In this document: positions 56,928 to 64,000 of the stretch, one piece after another | Numbering within the stretch: the stretch's first letter is position 1 | How the letters are laid out: each line of letters begins with the position of its first letter | NCBI RefSeq assembly: GCF_036345015.1 | Contig: NZ_CP084098.1 | Location: 1,873,326 to 1,937,325, forward strand | Origin: Cyanobacterium sp. Dongsha4 | GTDB lineage: Bacteria; Cyanobacteriota; Cyanobacteriia; Cyanobacteriales; Cyanobacteriaceae | Reading direction: 5' to 3' | Length of the DNA: 64,000 bases | Program-made: the position numbers and the translations under genes | The notes under the pieces: model-generated | The model's database searches: none | What the model saw: the letters and a program-made list of their open reading frames with translations, nothing else | What the model was told of the DNA's origin: nothing

Positions 56928-57254
56928 TTAAAAAATTGTAAATATTTTGATTATATAAAGAAATTTGCTTTTAAAATTATGCCCATAATATATGTGAATA
57001 TTTCTTAGATAACTGGGAAGTTTGGGAAAAGCAGAAGTCCAATATTGTTGAACGTGATTAAGATAAAAATGTTTGAAATTACGGTAATGATTTTGGTGAA
57101 AAGCAATGAGAATAGTCATAATTTCACTTAAACAGAGACTTTTAGTACGAACACGTTGGACAGCACCATGAGAGATAAGTTTTTGTTGCCATTGAAGCTC
57201 AAATTGTTGGCAGAAATCATCGACATGACAAAATAAATAATCTAAATTAAACAT
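56928..57254 (-). pseudogene. Truncated IS982-family transposase
   Basis: The first 83 or so residues (MFNLDYLFCHVDDFCQQFE, RVRTKSLCLSEIMTILIAFH, NFKHFYLNHVQQYWTSAFPK) match the N-terminus of IS982-type DDE transposases, which are normally about 290 residues. After FPKLPSYL (near 57005) similarity ends, and an unrelated 25-residue tail follows. The catalytic DDE residues are missing, so it cannot be active. Its upstream side (57255-57333) probably contains one IS terminus: minus strand AACCTCAGTTTTGGATAA at 57326-57309, which resembles the ends of the dispersed element. Confidence 0.75.
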
Positions 57255-57317
57255 AGGGCAGTAGTTAGTTGATGGTTTGTTATATTCAGCTTACTATCTG
57301 CCTGTTTTCTTATCCAA

Positions 57318-57484
57318 AACTGAGGTTATCACAAGTTCAAAAAGCAGTTATAGAACTTGATAAAAAAGGAATCTACCCTAGTGAATCTAACGTCTCCAAA
57401 TTTGTTAGGACACCAGGATACTTTCGTTATCAAGAAGTACGTTCTGCTTTGAAGAAAGCCAGAGATGATCTAGGAATTAGATAG
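57318..57484 (+). pseudogene. Headless C-terminal fragment of an unknown gene
   Basis: About 52 codons end at TAG 57482-57484. They encode RLSQVQKAVIELDKKGIYPS and SNVSKFVRTPGYFRYQEVRS, then a helix to GIR. It has the look of a helix-turn-helix C-terminal domain. The frame can be extended leftward to 57269, but the added residues come from the presumed IS terminus (AACTGAGGTTATCACA, 57318-57333), so the real gene lost its 5' part. It lies between the IS982 remnant and tRNA-Leu. The family is not recognised; a transposon- or plasmid-encoded protein is possible. Confidence 0.5.
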
Positions 57485-57593
57485 ATATTGGAAAGATAAT
57501 ATTACCACTTGAATATAGAAAGATAAATATACCTAATTTGCAAGGTTATGATTCAAGTCGCAATAGCTAGAGTTAATTATTATTAAAAAAGGA

Positions 57594-57895
57594 TGGGGGC
57601 GGAGAGACTTGAACTCTCACGACCGTTTAAGGTCAACGGATTTTCATTCTCCTGCAACTTTCGTTACTGCTAAGTCTAGCTTTAAGAATTGGACTCTCTC
57701 TTTACCCTCGGCTTAAACCGTTAGGGTAGTTCCCGTCGAGTCTCTGCACCTTCCGATTTCTCGGCTTGGCTCAGGATTGCCCTATCACATAATGACTTAG
57801 GTTTCCCTGAATTTGAGAACCTACACTTATAAGGTTTCCCCCATAAGGCTCAATTTTCCTTAAGTCCGTAGCGTCTACCATTCCGCCACGCCCCC
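57594..57895 (-). tRNA. trnL-UAA: tRNA-Leu(UAA) with group I intron
   Basis: Minus-strand exons at 57862-57895 (GGGGGCGTGGCGGAATGGTA onward, ending CGGACTT) and 57594-57644 (AAAATCCG through CGCCCCCA) join to an 85-nt class II leucine tRNA. The 7 bp acceptor stem GGGGGCG/CGCCCCC, discriminator A and T-arm GAGAGTTCAAGTCTCTC are visible. The intron splits the anticodon after its first U, the site used in cyanobacterial and plastid trnL-UAA. CCA is not encoded. A good promoter lies just upstream. Confidence 0.95.
57645..57861 (-). ncRNA. Self-splicing group I intron of trnL-UAA
   Basis: This 217-nt intron contains the conserved core in order: AATTGAGCC, TCAGGGAAACCTAAG, GCAATCCTGAGCCAAGCC, GGTGCAGAGACTCGACGGGA, ACCCTAACG and, at its 3' end, GAAAGTTGCAGGAGAATG ending in G. 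These match the well-studied Anabaena tRNA-Leu intron segment by segment. It encodes no protein. It is about 30 nt shorter than the Anabaena intron (about 249 nt), mainly in a peripheral stem near the AGCCGAGAAATCGG segment. Confidence 0.93.
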
Positions 57896-57918
57896 AGGTG
57901 AATTGCTCACATTTATAT

Positions 57919-57947
57919 ATTCTAGCGAAGGCATTTTTAAAATGCAA
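57919..57947 (-). promoter_or_regulatory. Promoter of tRNA-Leu
   Basis: On the minus strand TTGCAT (57942-57947), a 17 bp spacer and TAGAAT (57919-57924) give a sigma70-type promoter. Transcription would start about 17 nt before the mature 5' end of the tRNA. Confidence 0.6.
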
Positions 57948-58110
57948 GGTAAATAGAAAAACTTTTTTATTTTTTGGCAAAAACTCCTCAAATACGCCAT
58001 TGGATTGTGTATTTTCCCGTTATTGTTGAGGAATTGTAACTTCAAGTTAAACCTATCTGTGCATTTTGATACAATAAGCTATGTTAAAAAATCTCAAATA
58101 ACAAATTCAG

Positions 58111-58569
58111 ATGAATAAAACTGTTGGCGAAGTGATGACTCCTAATCCCATCACTGTTAAACCTGAAACTCCATTGAAAGAAGCGATCGCACTTTTAGTA
58201 GAACATAAAATTAGTGGTATGCCCGTGATAAAAGAAGGTGGAGAATTAGTTGGCGTATTATCCGAAAGTGATTTAATGTGGCAAGAAACAGGGGTTGAAC
58301 CACCGCCATATATTATGATTTTAGACAGTATTATCTATCTACAGAATCCTAATCGTTACGATAAAGAAATTCATAAAGCATTAGGGCAAACAGTGGCAGA
58401 TGTCATGAGTGATAAGCCCATTACTATTGATAACACCAAAACTATCAAAGAAGCAGCACAATTACTTCATCAAAAGCAAATTCGTCGTTTACCTGTAGTG
58501 GATTCAGATAAAAAAATAATTGGTATTTTGACTCAGGGCGATATTATCCGTGCTATGGCTGATGAATAA
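58111..58569 (+). CDS. CBS-domain pair protein
   Basis: This 152-residue cytosolic protein consists of two CBS motifs (about residues 8-60 and 92-150): MTPNPITVKPETPLKEAIALL with SGMPVI...GVLSESDL, then MSDKPITIDNTKTIKEAAQLL with RRLPVVDSD and GILTQGDI. Such stand-alone pairs bind adenosine nucleotides and regulate other proteins; in plants and cyanobacteria some modulate thioredoxins. A candidate -10 TACAAT (about 58069-58074) with TTAAAC 17 bp upstream precedes it. The HEAT-repeat gene follows 33 bp downstream and is probably cotranscribed. Confidence 0.88.
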   Translation: MNKTVGEVMTPNPITVKPETPLKEAIALLVEHKISGMPVIKEGGELVGVLSESDLMWQETGVEPPPYIMILDSIIYLQNPNRYDKEIHKALGQTVADVMSDKPITIDNTKTIKEAAQLLHQKQIRRLPVVDSDKKIIGILTQGDIIRAMADE

Positions 58570-58602
58570 AGTATTCTGCATTAATTATAAATTTTTATTG
58601 AT

Positions 58603-59262
58603 ATGACTATAACACCCGAATCTGTAAAACAATTACTTTACTCCGATAATTTTGGCGATCGCATTAAAGGTATAAACGAACTAAAAAAATTAGAAAGTGC
58701 AGTGGCATTTTCCCTGATACAGCCAATTCTCAAAGATGACAATGTGAGAGTGCGCTATGCCGCAGTATCCCAATTAGACAGTATCGGAGATGCTAATCGA
58801 GAAGAATCTTTAGAACTACTATTAGACACATTATATAACGATCCCGAAGCCGATGTGAGAGCGGCCGCCGCCGACGCTATTGCAGGATTAAAACTACAAG
58901 AAGCCTTCCCTGATCTTAAAAAAGTATATCAAGAAACCAATGATTGGTTGATACAATTCAGTATTATCGCCGCTTTAGGAGAATTAGGACATCCCGAAGG
59001 ATTTGATATTCTTAGCGAAGCCCTTGCAGGAGATAACTCTCTTTTGCAAACTACGGCTATTAGTGCATTAGGAGAATTGGGAGATAAACGAGCCATTGAT
59101 TTACTTTTACCCTTCGTAAATAACGAAGATTGGCAAATCAGACATCGTTTAGCCCAAGCATTAGGAAAACTGGGGGGAGATAAAGCTCAAGAAATATTAC
59201 AAAAATTGTCACAAGATGAATTAGATATAGTTGCCCAAGAAGCAAAAACATATCTCGCTTAA
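58603..59262 (+). CDS. HEAT-repeat protein, NblB-like
   Basis: This 219-residue alpha-solenoid is built of about six HEAT/PBS-lyase repeats (VRVRYAAVSQLDSIGD, ADVRAAAADAIAGLKL, LLQTTAISALGELGD, WQIRHRLAQALGKLGGD). Length, the N-terminal MTITPESVKQLLYS and the repeat pattern resemble cyanobacterial proteins annotated as NblB, related to bilin lyases and needed for phycobilisome breakdown under nutrient stress in some species. Generic HEAT scaffolds cannot be excluded. It lies directly after the CBS gene on the same strand. Confidence 0.75.
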   Translation: MTITPESVKQLLYSDNFGDRIKGINELKKLESAVAFSLIQPILKDDNVRVRYAAVSQLDSIGDANREESLELLLDTLYNDPEADVRAAAADAIAGLKLQEAFPDLKKVYQETNDWLIQFSIIAALGELGHPEGFDILSEALAGDNSLLQTTAISALGELGDKRAIDLLLPFVNNEDWQIRHRLAQALGKLGGDKAQEILQKLSQDELDIVAQEAKTYLA

Positions 59263-59267
59263 ATTTT

Positions 59268-59455
59268 TTGCAATAAAAGGGCAAGGGGCAAAGTTGAAAG
59301 GGCAAACTCCTCTATGTCTCCCCCTTTAAGGGGAGAGGGGCAAAGATAAATAGTGTTGGGATGAATAATCCCTAACCCCTAAACTCGAACAAATCTCTCC
59401 TTAATACCCCAATCCCCTAATCCCCTATTACTTTTCCTTTCACTCACTGCCATTA
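59268..59455 (-). repeat. Composite repeat copy with embedded palindromic repeat
   Basis: On the minus strand TAATAGGGGATTAGGGGATT octamers (from about 59432) are followed by GAGTTTAGGGGTTAGGG, TATTTATCTTTGCCCC and TTGCCCCTTGCCC. The palindromic repeat (CTCCCCCTTTAAGGGGAG, 59318-59335) lies inside in plus orientation, showing that one repeat inserted into the other. It fills the gap between the HEAT gene and the convergent DUF262 gene. Confidence 0.7.
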
Positions 59456-59469
59456 ATTTTAATTTTATG

Positions 59470-61464
59470 TTACTCCTCAATAATTACTTGCCAATCTTCA
59501 TTGGATAAATCACAGGTTTCAAGAATTTTTTGACAAAAAGAATAAATGTCTTGGGCGGATAATTGTACTTCTATAAAAATACCATTTTTAAGCTGACGAG
59601 TTACTCTTAAATCTCCTCTATTTTTAGATAGAAAGCGAGGAAAAGTTAATATTATTTCTTCAAATTTATCCGCTTCTAGCTCAGAGATGATATTTAAAGT
59701 TGTTTCTAAAACGTCTCGCCAAGTTTTAACAGAATATTCCTCATCAAACATTTTTAAATTTCTGGGAGTAGTGCCAGTCACACCCTTTCTTCTGTTTTGA
59801 CTTTTATAATTTTTATCACCAAAATAACTCCATATTGTTAAAGCCATATCAGCTAATTTTTCTGCCCGATTTTCAATTTCTTCCCTACGCCATTGGTTAA
59901 CATTTTGAAAATATTTATTAATTTCTAAGTGACTATTTTTTAATTCTTTTTGTTTATTGATAAAACTATCATTGGATAATTCAGAATTATAAGCAGTTAA
60001 AGTTAAATTTCCTAGGGAATGTAATAATAATTCGTGGGTTATTTCGTAATCTTCTCCTAAATGATTTTTCCACCATTCATTTAATCTCTGAGGCATAATA
60101 TGTTCAATTGTTAAATTCTCAAAAGATACTTTCTCTTTATGTCCAAAAGATTCTTCCATCGATTCTAAAATTAATCGAGCTTTTTCTGTGCGATTACTAC
60201 CATATAGTTTTACTTGTTTTATTTTCTCTCTAAATTCTTCGTCTTGAGGATAATCTTGGGTTTGTAAATGTCGTTTTAATTCATCTAAAAAATTGATATT
60301 TTCTAGGTCAATATTTTTACTTACTTGAGTATATAAAAGAGCAAAAATCCGATTTAATCCTCTAGTTTGCACATTACATACAAATCTTCTGATAATGAAA
60401 TTCTCTATAATTTTACATACATCAATAAATTCTGTTTCGCTTAACTTATTGGTTTGCCAATCATCATAACAATTCAATAAAAAAGGATAAACTGTTTTTA
60501 TATCCAAACTTTTAATTCTCGTTAAATATTTTCTAACTTTAATATTCTTTTCTTGGTTAGGATTAAGAAATCTTGAATAGTAATTAGCAAATTTATAAAT
60601 ATCTTTTAAATAATCACTAACATTATTTTTTATGGTTTGTTCTTTTAATTCAAAATAAACTTGATTCTTTTTTACATCTTTGCCTTTTTTTGTGAGATAG
60701 TATCTAAGAAAATCCGTGAGATTATCTTGTAATAAGTTTTCCATAGGCAACCAATATTGTTGATACATTTTATCTTGTTTTTCTCCTTGAATACCCATGA
60801 ATAAATAATTGCGAATTAAATCTGCTTGGGTTAAAGGTTGCCCTTTTGCGTTCAAACTTTCAAAGACTAAATAGGGGTTATCATCTTTACTTAAAACAAT
60901 ACTTATAACGATTAAATAGCCACCGATAATATTAATTAATTTTTTGTATTCAGTTCCGGGAAACCGTTTAATTTTACGAGTAAAAAATTGATAACATTCA
61001 GCTATGAGATTTTTTTGTTGTTTGATATGATTATATTCTTCATTAATAATTTGATAAAAAGATTGTCTATCTATTTGTGTGGGTAAAAGTTTATAAAAAT
61101 TTTCTCCTTCATCATAGGCATTAATCAAATATTTATCATTAATTTCTTTAAACAATTTTGGATTATGAATTATTTTTGCTTGATCTCTAATGGTTGCTAA
61201 AAGTATTAATATAGTTGTTAATCTTTGTTGTCCATCTATTAATAAAAATTTGCTAACTTCTTCGGGAAGAAATTCCATTTGCATTGTGACAATTGAACCG
61301 AAAAAATGAGGGGAATTAGATTCATTTTCTAATAATTCTACAATATCACTCCATAGTTGTTCCCATTGAGATTTACCCCAACTATAAGAGCGTTGAAACA
61401 AGGGTACAATGTATTGTTTTTCACCTTGTATGATTTCTTTTAATGTGGTTTCTCCTGCTTGCAT
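59470..61464 (-). CDS. DUF262/DUF1524 (GmrSD-like) HNH nuclease
   Basis: This 664-residue protein has an N-terminal DUF262 ParB/Srx-like domain with PLFQRSYSWGKSQWEQLW (residues 21-38) and the nucleotide-sensing IDGQQRLTT (76-84), a helical middle, and a DUF1524 His-Me finger nuclease with IEHIMPQ (453-459), GNLTL (485-489) and YNSELSN (492-498). A C-terminal region of about 100 residues (570-664) is separate. Relatives include GmrSD-type modification-dependent restriction enzymes, so phage defence by cutting modified DNA is likely. No methyltransferase or other defence gene is adjacent. Codon use is notably AT-rich, which suggests acquisition. Confidence 0.85.
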   Translation of the reverse strand: MQAGETTLKEIIQGEKQYIVPLFQRSYSWGKSQWEQLWSDIVELLENESNSPHFFGSIVTMQMEFLPEEVSKFLLIDGQQRLTTILILLATIRDQAKIIHNPKLFKEINDKYLINAYDEGENFYKLLPTQIDRQSFYQIINEEYNHIKQQKNLIAECYQFFTRKIKRFPGTEYKKLINIIGGYLIVISIVLSKDDNPYLVFESLNAKGQPLTQADLIRNYLFMGIQGEKQDKMYQQYWLPMENLLQDNLTDFLRYYLTKKGKDVKKNQVYFELKEQTIKNNVSDYLKDIYKFANYYSRFLNPNQEKNIKVRKYLTRIKSLDIKTVYPFLLNCYDDWQTNKLSETEFIDVCKIIENFIIRRFVCNVQTRGLNRIFALLYTQVSKNIDLENINFLDELKRHLQTQDYPQDEEFREKIKQVKLYGSNRTEKARLILESMEESFGHKEKVSFENLTIEHIMPQRLNEWWKNHLGEDYEITHELLLHSLGNLTLTAYNSELSNDSFINKQKELKNSHLEINKYFQNVNQWRREEIENRAEKLADMALTIWSYFGDKNYKSQNRRKGVTGTTPRNLKMFDEEYSVKTWRDVLETTLNIISELEADKFEEIILTFPRFLSKNRGDLRVTRQLKNGIFIEVQLSAQDIYSFCQKILETCDLSNEDWQVIIEE

Positions 61465-61874
61465 TGTGTTTGATTCTTATGGTTTTCTTGCAATAATTGT
61501 ATCATGTTTTATCTATATAGCAATAACGAATCATTAATGTCAAAAAAATGCACTTGAACAGAAAATAAGTAATAAGCTGTAAGTAATAGTAGTAATATCT
61601 GCAAGGCTTTTCCTAATAATTTATTTATTACTAATTATTTATAATTATTATAGTTATATTTTCATAAATATCAAGACAAAGATATTATTTGATGAGGGAT
61701 ATAAAAGATAGGAAATAATTAATTGAAATAATAAAATATCTCTTTTTAAAGACTAATAAAATATCTCAATTAAACTAAAAATATAAAATTATTAAATATG
61801 ATAGTATAATCTTAAATTACCTAGAGTTTATATAAAATTAAATAAATTAGTAGTTAACCTCGTAAATAAAATTA
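61465..61874. other. 410 bp very AT-rich gap between divergent genes
   Basis: No gene or composite repeat is present. AATAAAATATCTC occurs twice (about 61730-61742 and 61755-61767) as a direct repeat. TATAAT at 61805-61810 could be the -10 of anmK, but the matching -35 is poor. The stretch is among the most AT-rich in the window. Confidence 0.45.
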
Positions 61875-63017
61875 ATGATTATAATTGGCTTAATGAGTGG
61901 CACTTCTGTAGATGGAATTGATGCCGCTATTGTTAATATTGAAGGACAAGGACTAGATTTAAAAGTAGATTTATTAGTAGGTCAAACTTTTTCTTATTCT
62001 CCCTCCTTGAGAGAGGAAATTTTGCAGGTTTGTGCGGGTAAATGTCTATCAATGGAAGAACTTAGCAAACTAGATAATGCGATCGCATCTGAATTTTCAC
62101 AAGCAGTTACAAATATAATTCCAGATAATTTAAAAGTTGATCTAATCGGTTCTCATGGTCAAACAGTATATCACCAACCACCACAAAAAAATCAGTTAGG
62201 CTACACCCTACAGTTAGGAAGGGGGGATTTAATCTCTTACTTAACAGGTATTAATACGGTAAGTAACTTTAGAGTGGCTGACATCGCCTTGGGAGGGCAA
62301 GGGGCGCCCTTAGTCTCAAAAATAGATGTATGTTTATATCGTCATCCCCATCATCATCGTTGTTTACAAAATATTGGCGGTATTGGTAACGCTACTTATC
62401 TTCCATCGAGTCATACACCCCAATGGCAAGAGAAAATTATGGGTTGGGATACAGGCCCCGGAAATGTTTTAATCGATTTAGCGGTGCAAGAATTAACCAA
62501 TAATCAACAAAAATTTGATTTTAATGGTGAATGGAGTCGTCAAGGAAAGCCCTGTCAAGCCTTAGTCAAAAAATGGTTAAATCAAGACTTTTTCAAGCAA
62601 AAACCACCAAAATCCACAGGCAGAGAGCTTTTTAGTCCTCATTACCTTCAACAATGTCTAAAAGATGCTCAGACTTATAATCTTTCTTCGGCGGATTGTC
62701 TTGCTACTCTCACAGAATTAACCGTTGCTTCCATTGCCGATAGTTACCATCGTTTTTTGCCATCTCCCCCCCATGAAGTAGTTTTAGCAGGAGGAGGAAG
62801 TCGCAATAGTTACTTAAAGGAGAGATTACAGGCACATTTGCCCCATTCCCGTCTTCTCAATAGTGATGATTTAGGTATTAGTAGTGAATTTAAAGAAGCG
62901 ATCGCATTTGCAATTTTAGCCTATTGGCATATTAACAACTTTCCGGGTAATCTACCACAGGTGACAGGGGCAACAAAAGAGGTTATTTTAGGACAGTATT
63001 ACCTCAGTCAGAGATAA
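61875..63017 (+). CDS. anmK: Anhydro-N-acetylmuramic acid kinase
   Basis: This 380-residue sugar kinase recycles 1,6-anhydro-MurNAc from peptidoglycan turnover to MurNAc-6-phosphate. The N-terminal GLMSGTSVDGIDAA (residues 5-18) and later GSHGQTVYHQPP (about 92-103), GGQGAPLV, WDTGPGNVLIDLAV (about 194-207) and VVLAGGGSRN are diagnostic. Length normal. It is the only wall-recycling gene here. Confidence 0.95.
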   Translation: MIIIGLMSGTSVDGIDAAIVNIEGQGLDLKVDLLVGQTFSYSPSLREEILQVCAGKCLSMEELSKLDNAIASEFSQAVTNIIPDNLKVDLIGSHGQTVYHQPPQKNQLGYTLQLGRGDLISYLTGINTVSNFRVADIALGGQGAPLVSKIDVCLYRHPHHHRCLQNIGGIGNATYLPSSHTPQWQEKIMGWDTGPGNVLIDLAVQELTNNQQKFDFNGEWSRQGKPCQALVKKWLNQDFFKQKPPKSTGRELFSPHYLQQCLKDAQTYNLSSADCLATLTELTVASIADSYHRFLPSPPHEVVLAGGGSRNSYLKERLQAHLPHSRLLNSDDLGISSEFKEAIAFAILAYWHINNFPGNLPQVTGATKEVILGQYYLSQR

Positions 63018-63019
63018 AA

Positions 63020-63095
63020 TTATCAGTTAAGGTGAGAAATAGAGAAACCCCTCTGTATCTCCCCTTTTAAGAGGAGAGGGGAAACAAACAGTCAA
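63020..63095 (+). repeat. Palindromic repeat copy between convergent genes
   Basis: GAAACCCCTCTGTATCTCC is followed by CTCCCCTTTTAAGAGGAG (63059-63076), an imperfect 18-base palindrome. The preceding AGTTAAGGTGAGAAATAGA also resembles the DNA before the copy at 37019 (GGTTAAGGTCAGAAAAAGGA), so the repeat unit extends about 25 bp further left than the palindrome. It could act as a bidirectional terminator for anmK and the reductase gene. Confidence 0.65.
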
Positions 63096-63158
63096 TTGTC
63101 AATGAAAATATTACACATATTTCTTATTACTTTCCTAACATCACTTTTTTATCAACCC

Positions 63159-64000
63159 CTAATTGGTTTGAGATAATCTTTTAACTTCTTGCCCTCCAAG
63201 TAACGATTCTGTTTGTGCCAAAAATTGGGGAATTTTATCTTGGTGAGGACTATTTTTCAAGCAATTAGTTAAATCGAAATCTCTTAATTTATCGGCTTTT
63301 TGCCCCGGAAACCAATGCCCACCATTACCCAGAAGGTTATAACGCATTTTGCCGTATTCGACTAAATCATAAGCGAGGGCTAAATTACGTAGCCATAAAA
63401 TCGTTGGAATATTGATATTACCCGGTGTCTCTTCATAATTCGGCAAACCTTTCTCCCATGTGTTTAGCCATTCTTCCCCTAAAACTCGTTTGGCTTCATT
63501 TTCTAAACGCTCAATAATTGGGGGTAAAAATTCCTCGGCTTTGGATAACAGAGGTAGGGTTTTCAAATGTTCATCAAAATCACTGGGTTTATCTGCACCC
63601 ACACTAAGAGTATGTACTTGTGGATGAGATAAGCAGAAAAGATTATTAAAAATGATAGGACTTAAAGGCTGACATAAATCTACTAATTTTTGCGATGGTT
63701 GATATAGCATTCCCCCTTTATTGGAAGGACTAATTATAAATACACCCATATCATGACGGGTTGCAAATGCGATCGCATCCCAGTTTTTTTGATAAATCCA
63801 GTACCAATGTAAGTTAACGTAGTCAAATTGATTAGTTTCAATCGTCTTGATAATTAAATCCGTAGCCCCATGAGTAGAAAAACCAATATACCTAACTTTT
63901 CCCTCTGCCTGTAGTTTCCTAGCAACATCTAAACATCCTCCGGGGCGAATAGTGTATTCCAACAACTCAGGGGTGTTAATACCGTGAATGCCTAATAAAT
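63159..64000 (-). CDS. Aldo/keto reductase, 5' part cut by window edge
   Basis: The frame stays open to the window edge, reading HGINTPELLEYTIRPGGCLD and continuing, so the N-terminus is outside. Visible parts are KLQAEGKVRYIGFSTHGAT (loop near the active site of the barrel), VNLHWYWIYQKN and VFIISPSNKGGM, typical of the COG1453 aldo/keto reductase-like proteins, in which the C-terminal 100 residues form an extra helical domain. The NADPH-binding and catalytic Tyr regions fall partly outside, so activity cannot be judged. A TTG at 63963-63965 is not the real start. Confidence 0.82.
   Translation of the reverse strand, partial: LLGIHGINTPELLEYTIRPGGCLDVARKLQAEGKVRYIGFSTHGATDLIIKTIETNQFDYVNLHWYWIYQKNWDAIAFATRHDMGVFIISPSNKGGMLYQPSQKLVDLCQPLSPIIFNNLFCLSHPQVHTLSVGADKPSDFDEHLKTLPLLSKAEEFLPPIIERLENEAKRVLGEEWLNTWEKGLPNYEETPGNINIPTILWLRNLALAYDLVEYGKMRYNLLGNGGHWFPGQKADKLRDFDLTNCLKNSPHQDKIPQFLAQTESLLGGQEVKRLSQTN

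Noticed and set aside
57771-57980. An open frame of 69 codons on the minus strand.
   Set aside because: It runs through the tRNA-Leu 5' exon and its intron, so it is a by-product of RNA sequence.

Overview
This is AT-rich chromosomal DNA from a unicellular cyanobacterium, probably close to Cyanobacterium, Geminocystis or Synechocystis-type lineages. The evidence is the HIP1 octamer GCGATCGC scattered through genes, the cyanobacterial hfq/dapF divergent pair, Ycf23, DUF1830, DUF2103, MenG, an NblB-like HEAT protein, a CSP41-like protein, a long RibBA, an SLH-OprB porin and a tRNA-Leu(UAA) interrupted by the classic group I intron. I assign no species.

Layout. 1-5 kb: small cyanobacterial proteins, hfq/dapF, DUF1830, a coiled-coil PD-(D/E)XK protein, an orphan OmpR-type regulator and short-form hisG. 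5-14 kb: an ABC exporter, the UDP-glucose to UDP-xylose pair (ugd and a UDP-glucuronate decarboxylase), menG and an RND pump. 14-24 kb: gap1, a BASS transporter, smc, an RlmL-type methyltransferase, mreD, ycf23 and a lone sugar ABC permease. 24-31 kb: a probable iron-related imelysin/di-heme pair beside a PucC-type transporter, then a serine hydrolase and an MFS pump. 31-42 kb: HAD phosphatase, SH3 protein, STAS protein, hemL, a Tat-exported FAD/Rieske carotenoid desaturase-like enzyme, metF, trpS and asnS. 42-51 kb: clpS/DUF2103, an RCK potassium channel overlapping an Amt transporter with a HAMP-like tail, ribBA, a CSP41-like protein and nadE. 51-64 kb: the porin, yidD, gltA, sixA, a FemAB-like protein, a transposon-scarred tRNA-Leu neighbourhood, CBS and HEAT proteins, a DUF262/HNH nuclease, anmK and a partial aldo/keto reductase.

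Most of the window is housekeeping. The distinctive part is the intergenic DNA. More than a dozen gaps carry the same composite repeat: an octamer run (TATTAGGG type), a heptamer run (GAGTTCG/GAGTTAG type), a TTAATTATCAACTATT-type stretch and a TTTGCCC block. The best copy (28576-28715) is bounded by inverted termini, and those termini resemble the sequence just outside a truncated IS982-like transposase at 57 kb. I read the family as a miniature element mobilised by an IS982 relative. Two headless gene fragments (40452-40685 and about 57318-57484) sit directly against such repeats. A second palindromic repeat (AACCCCTCTGTNTCTCCCC type) occurs about six times.

The clearest regulatory observation is in the porin leader. 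It contains GTGTGAGGA, the exact complement of the conserved single-stranded core of the cyanobacterial sRNA Yfr1, 14-22 nt upstream of the start codon. I found no CRISPR array, prophage or rRNA operon, and no convincing multi-gene defence island.
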